Of a stretch of DNA of 64,000 bases, positions 60,659 to 64,000 are shown piece after piece. The translations under genes and the position numbers were made by a program. The notes beneath the pieces were generated by a model. The model was not told the DNA's origin, searched no databases, and saw only the letters and a program-made list of their open reading frames with translations. Each line of letters begins with the position of its first letter. Positions within the stretch are counted from its first letter, which is position 1. Origin of the DNA: Actinacidiphila sp. DG2A-62 (GTDB lineage: Bacteria > Actinomycetota > Actinomycetes > Streptomycetales > Streptomycetaceae); assembly GCF_035825295.1 (NCBI RefSeq), contig NZ_JAYMGI010000002.1, forward strand, positions 1,178,001 through 1,242,000, given 5' to 3'.

Positions 60659-60712
60659 ACGGCTCCTCCTGGAATGTCGGAATTCCGGGGGTGACTGGTG
60701 GGCAGAGGGTAG

Positions 60713-60728
60713 TACCGACCAGTCGGTA
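60713..60728. promoter_or_regulatory. TetR-type operator upstream of the MFS gene
   Basis: TACCGAC-CA-GTCGGTA, perfect 7-bp arms. This is the well-known ACCGACnnGTCGGT type site of many TetR repressors. It is positioned to control the MFS gene starting at 60658. Confidence 0.7.
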
Positions 60729-60883
60729 TGCCTAGGGGGTGCGCACACCTCGCCGCGGCGCCGGGAGAGCGGCCGACGGCCCGGGCGTCGCTGCGCGCCC
60801 TCGCTCCGGCGGCGCTGGACCGCACGCCCGGCCGCACCGAGCTCAAGGGGTGAAGGCAGCGGACGCAGGGTTCCGCACGAGAA

Positions 60884-60911
60884 CGCTTTCTGCTTCAGGC
60901 ATCGGAAAGCG
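60884..60911 (-). terminator. Hairpin downstream of the ECF sigma gene
   Basis: CGCTTTC (60884-60890) and GAAAGCG (60905-60911) pair around 14 nt, 17 bp after the ECF stop. A tandem 11-bp GCGACCGGTCA repeat overlaps its end (60909-60930). Confidence 0.5.
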
Positions 60912-60927
60912 ACCGGTCAGCGACCGG

Positions 60928-62172
60928 TCAGCGGGCGGTCGCGCCGATCTCGGCCAGGCGACGTGCGAGGTACTTGCGCTCGGTGTCGGTCGCGGCGAGG
61001 TCAAGAGCGTTCCGGTACGCCTGGGCGGCCTCGTTCCAGCGGCTCAGCCGGCGCAGCAGATCCGCGCGGACCGCGGGCAGCAGGTGGTAGCCGTCGAGCT
61101 TGCAGGCGGCGGACAGCTCGTCGACGAGGGCGAGGCCGACCGCCGGACCCTCCGCCATGGCGATGGCCACCGCGCGGTTCAGCTCCACCACCGGCGACGG
61201 CATGACCTCGGCCAGCCTGCGGTAGAGATGGGCGATCGCCGCCCAGTCGGTGTCCGCCTCCGAAGTGGCGGTGGCGTGGCAGGCCGCGATGGTGGCCTGG
61301 AGCTGGTACGGGCCGACGTCGGCGCGGTCCAGTGCGGACTCCAGGACGGCGATGCCCTCCTCGATCTCGTCGCGCTGCCAGGACGAGCGGTCCTGGTCGG
61401 CGAGCGGGACGAGCTCCCCGGCGCCGTTGATCCGGGCGTCGCGCCGGGCGTGGTGCAGCAGCATGAGCGCGTTCAGGCCCAGCACTTCGGGCTGGTCGGG
61501 CATGAGCCGGGCGAGCAGCCGCACCAGCCGGATCGCCTCGGCGCACAGGTCGGGCCGCAGCAGATCGGCGCCGGTGGTCGCGGTGTAGCCCTCGTTGAAC
61601 AGCAGGTAGAGCACCGCGAGCACGCCGGGCAGCCGTTCGGGCAGCAGATCGGCCGGCGGCACCCGGAAGGGGATCTGGCTGTGTCGGATCTTCTCCTTGC
61701 CGCGCACCAGGCGCTTGGCCATGGTCTGTTCGGAGACCAGGCTCGCGCGGGCGATCTCCGCGGTGGTCAGCCCGGCGAGTGTGCGCAGCGTCAGCGCCAC
61801 CCGGGAGGGCAGCGGCAGCGCGGGGTGGCAGCAGGTGAACATCAGCCGGAGACGGTCGTCCTCGATGTCCTCGGGGTCGTCCGGCAGCACCTCTTGGTCG
61901 TGCCGCAGGTCCAGCGCGATCTGACGGAGCTTGGCCGTCTCGACGCTGCGCCGCCGCAGCTTGTCGATCGCCCGGTTGCGGGCGGTCGTGACGATCCAGG
62001 CGCCCGGCCGGGCCGGCACGCCGTCTCCCGGCCACCGGGCCAGGGCCTGGGTGAACGCGTCCTGCGTACACTCCTCGGCCAGGTCCCAGTCGCCGGTGGT
62101 GCGGATCAGCGTCGCCACCACCCGGGCCCACTCGGTCCGGAAGGTGTCCGCGACGGCCGCCTCGACGTTCAC
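60928..62172 (-). CDS. ECF sigma factor with C-terminal TPR-like extension (ECF42-like)
   Basis: 414 aa. Region 2 (VADTFRTEWARVVATLIRTT, DWDLAEECTQDAFTQALARW, AWIVTTARNRAIDKLRRR) and region 4 (LRTLAGLTTAEIARASLVSEQTMAKRLVRGKEKI) are complete. The 220-residue C-terminal extension (IPFRVPPADLLPERLPGVLA, LYLLFNEGYTAT, VVELNRAVAIAMAEGPAVGL) is the helical TPR-like/DUF6596 domain of ECF42. The GTG at 62172 overlaps the stop of the DGPF gene (GTGA). This group is known to be tied to DGPF (YCII-type) proteins rather than a classical anti-sigma factor. Confidence 0.92.
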   Translation of the reverse strand: MNVEAAVADTFRTEWARVVATLIRTTGDWDLAEECTQDAFTQALARWPGDGVPARPGAWIVTTARNRAIDKLRRRSVETAKLRQIALDLRHDQEVLPDDPEDIEDDRLRLMFTCCHPALPLPSRVALTLRTLAGLTTAEIARASLVSEQTMAKRLVRGKEKIRHSQIPFRVPPADLLPERLPGVLAVLYLLFNEGYTATTGADLLRPDLCAEAIRLVRLLARLMPDQPEVLGLNALMLLHHARRDARINGAGELVPLADQDRSSWQRDEIEEGIAVLESALDRADVGPYQLQATIAACHATATSEADTDWAAIAHLYRRLAEVMPSPVVELNRAVAIAMAEGPAVGLALVDELSAACKLDGYHLLPAVRADLLRRLSRWNEAAQAYRNALDLAATDTERKYLARRLAEIGATAR

Positions 62173-62507
62173 CCGCGGAACGGGCGGATCTCGATCCGGC
62201 CGGTGAGGGCCACCGGGTGCCGGGCGGCGATCTCGATCGCCTCCTTGACGTCGGCGCAGTCGATGATGTCGTAGCCCGCGATGACTTCCTTGGTCTCCGC
62301 GAACGGCCCGTCGGCGAGCAGCACTTCGCCGCCGCGGACGCGTACCGTGGTGGCGTCCCGGTACGGTCGCAGCTCGTCCCCGTGCAGCCGGATGCCGGCG
62401 GCGTCCAGTTCGTCGGCCCACGGCATCGGTTCGTCGGGCTCGACCGGCTCCTGGGGCTCGCGGTCGTAGACAGCTTTGTCCACGCAGACGAAGAGCATGA
62501 ACTTCAT
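62169..62507 (-). CDS. YCII-related DGPF-domain protein
   Basis: 112 aa. The ferredoxin-like fold opens with MKFMLFVCVDKAVYD and holds the signature LLADGPFAETKEVIAGYDII and the end ALTGRIEIRPF. The partner gene of ECF42-type sigma factors, coupled to the sigma gene by a 4-nt overlap. The ATG at 62507 has GGAGG 9 nt upstream. The enzymatic or sensory role is not established. The 222-bp gap upstream holds its promoter. Confidence 0.92.
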   Translation of the reverse strand: MKFMLFVCVDKAVYDREPQEPVEPDEPMPWADELDAAGIRLHGDELRPYRDATTVRVRGGEVLLADGPFAETKEVIAGYDIIDCADVKEAIEIAARHPVALTGRIEIRPFRG

Positions 62508-62729
62508 CGCTTCGTACCTCCAGTCGGGCCCGTGCACGGCAGTGCTGATCCTACGGTGCGGCGCCCGTCGTCGTCCGGTGATGACGTGAAACCCGGCGGC
62601 CCGGTGGGACCCGTTCCGTATCCGCCTGACAGCACGACGAACGGGCCGTCGTGGAAAGGACATCACGGACCGGACGGGCCGCGCCGGGCCGCCGGGCATC
62701 GGCCGCCGGGGGCCACCGGCGACGGGTGG

Positions 62730-64000
62730 CTAGGGCGCGGTGGGGCCGGTCGGCGGCAGGCCCTCGGCGGCGAGCCGCCAGATGACGTCGGCCGCCGCGG
62801 TGCTGAACTCCGAGAGCGCCTTGGGGTTCAGGTTGTGGATGTCGTCGCACGCCGCGTGGAAGCAGGCGTCATAGGACACCCCCGCGGTTCCCCCGTATGT
62901 GGCGGCCTCCTGCGGTGTCTTGAGGTCGGCGGCGCCGCCGAACAGGCCGCCGGTCGGCACGCCGGCGTCGATCAGCGGACCGAGCGAGGCGCCGTCGAAC
63001 GTGGTCGGCTCGATCGGCTCGGTCGCCAGTCCCCGTGCCTGGAACCAGTCGTTGAACAGCTGCTGGATCTGCACCGATCCGGGAGGGCCGTCGCCGTTGA
63101 AGACGAACCGGACGTAGTTCGGCGAGCCGATCGAGTCCAGGTCGATGCCCGCGTAGATGCGGCCCAGGTCGGCCGCGCTGAGCGACTGCGCGTAGTGGTA
63201 CGACCCCTGGAGCCCGATCTGGCCGGTGTCGGGGTCGCGCACCGCCCGGGTCTCCTCGGCGCCGAAGAAGACGAACCGGATCTTGTACCGCGGGTTCAGG
63301 TGCAGCCGGTGGATCTGCTCGGCGATCTCCAGGGCGGCCGCGACCCCGCTGCCGTCCTCGTTGATGCCGGGGCCGGTCGGCAGGGCGTCCAGCGGGGCGT
63401 GCACCAGCAGCACGTGCCGCGGGTCGCCGCCCTTGCTCTCGGCGATGATGTTCTCGGTGGTCGCGTTCGGGTTGTTCCGCGTGCTGGTCCGCACGTGCAG
63501 GGTGACCGGCCCGGACTTGGCCGCGTTGTACAGCGCGGCCCCGTCGGCGTAGCTGAGCATCCCCACGACCGGGACGGCGGCGGTCTCGCCGACGGTCCCG
63601 CCCTCGGCCTGGTCGCGGCCCGGCTGACCCTCGTTGAAGATGACCACCGCGGCATAACCGGCCGCTTGGGCGTTGAGCACCTTGGTCTCGAAGGCGCAGG
63701 TGCCGCGCTGCACGAGCGCGATCGGCCGCTCCCCGCTGCCGACCGGCGGGAAGTCCGCCACGTCGCACCCGGAACTGGAGCTGGGCGTCGGCGCGGGCGG
63801 GACCATGACGTTGGTGGTCGGGACCAGCGGACCGGTCACGTCACCGCTGCCGGAGTACGCGAACGTCGTGGTGGTGAAGGCGACCGGCGCCGGGGACACC
63901 TCGTCGACCACCGGCGGGGCGAGCTCGTCGTAGAACGGGAAGGTGAAGCCCTGCTCCTTCACCGAGTACCCCGCGTCGCGCAGCGTCCCCTCCACGTAGC
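62730..64000 (-). CDS. M28-family metallopeptidase with PA domain, 5'-truncated by the window edge
   Basis: 423 codons are visible; the N-terminus, presumably with a signal peptide, lies beyond base 64000. A PA domain is inserted (IALVQRGTCAFETKVLNAQAAGYAAVVIFNEG), followed by the M28 aminopeptidase core: GPGINEDGSGVAAALEIAEQ, FVFFGAEET (catalytic and ligand Glu), GIDLDSIGSPNYV (ligand Asp) and ACFHAACD (ligand His). The first zinc ligand motif, normally HLD, is PLD here in VHAPLDAL. Related Streptomyces aminopeptidases are secreted zinc enzymes removing N-terminal residues. Confidence 0.9.
   Translation of the reverse strand, partial: YVEGTLRDAGYSVKEQGFTFPFYDELAPPVVDEVSPAPVAFTTTTFAYSGSGDVTGPLVPTTNVMVPPAPTPSSSSGCDVADFPPVGSGERPIALVQRGTCAFETKVLNAQAAGYAAVVIFNEGQPGRDQAEGGTVGETAAVPVVGMLSYADGAALYNAAKSGPVTLHVRTSTRNNPNATTENIIAESKGGDPRHVLLVHAPLDALPTGPGINEDGSGVAAALEIAEQIHRLHLNPRYKIRFVFFGAEETRAVRDPDTGQIGLQGSYHYAQSLSAADLGRIYAGIDLDSIGSPNYVRFVFNGDGPPGSVQIQQLFNDWFQARGLATEPIEPTTFDGASLGPLIDAGVPTGGLFGGAADLKTPQEAATYGGTAGVSYDACFHAACDDIHNLNPKALSEFSTAAADVIWRLAAEGLPPTGPTAP

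Overview
The window is about 73-75% GC with almost gapless coding. It carries the Streptomyces arginine cluster order argC-J-B-D-R-H, a monomeric NADP isocitrate dehydrogenase, infC-rpmI-rplT next to a SpoU methyltransferase, an orphan sensor kinase and pheST, plus a conservon, a mycosin and several divergent regulator/transporter pairs. This points to Streptomycetaceae (Streptomyces or a close relative). The 6-34 kb stretch follows the gene order known from the S. coelicolor core chromosome. No plasmid, phage, transposase, CRISPR array, rRNA or tRNA gene was seen, and no secondary-metabolite synthase cluster.

Layout. 0-6.3 kb: a truncated methyltransferase, a MarR-GNAT fusion with a palindromic operator on its start codon, two small membrane proteins, a GNAT, a sigma-like protein, a PlsC acyltransferase and a glutamate-type solute-binding protein. 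6.3-13 kb: argH, argR and the operon argCJBD, whose four genes are joined by 4-nt GTGA overlaps and preceded by a promoter with an ARG-box-like site over its -35. 13-22.6 kb: icd, an RlmG-like methyltransferase, an unknown acidic protein, a divergent MFS/LysR pair, a Tat-exported GHL10-type glycosidase and a 3-hydroxyacyl-CoA dehydrogenase. 22.6-25.4 kb: a TagGH-like polysaccharide ABC exporter divergent from a TetR gene, with a two-copy operator between them. 25.4-33.7 kb: pheST, kinase, SpoU, rplT-rpmI-infC (with a possible AUC start and a leader hairpin) and a DUF1844 gene. 33.8-43.3 kb: aquaporin, SseB, an SDR-TetR pair, a mycosin with a proline-rich membrane partner, a PLP enzyme and a DUF2510 protein. 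43.4-43.9 kb: a striking inverted array of about 80-bp repeats. 43.9-50.5 kb: LysR/TDT transporter, a BtuF-like protein without signal peptide, a 5'-3' exonuclease, DHA2 efflux/HxlR. 50.5-53.1 kb: a conservon (CvnA-B-C) with no CvnD GTPase. 53.3-58.7 kb: a 1,394-aa secreted S53 protease with Kelch and CarboxypepD-type modules, preceded by a LuxR-type regulator. 59-64 kb: an MFS transporter behind a classic TetR operator, an ECF42-like sigma factor overlapping its DGPF partner, and a truncated M28 peptidase with an altered zinc-ligand motif.

Three reading frames are broken as given: pheS (one base missing at a G5 run), the mycosin partner (one base missing at a C5 run) and the DUF2510 gene (one surplus base or two missing). 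The first two look like homopolymer consensus errors. No wholly new multi-gene system stands out. The items most worth following are the repeat array, the infC leader, the TetR/ABC operator pair, the conservon without its GTPase, the multidomain S53 protease and the mosaic ABC ATPase.
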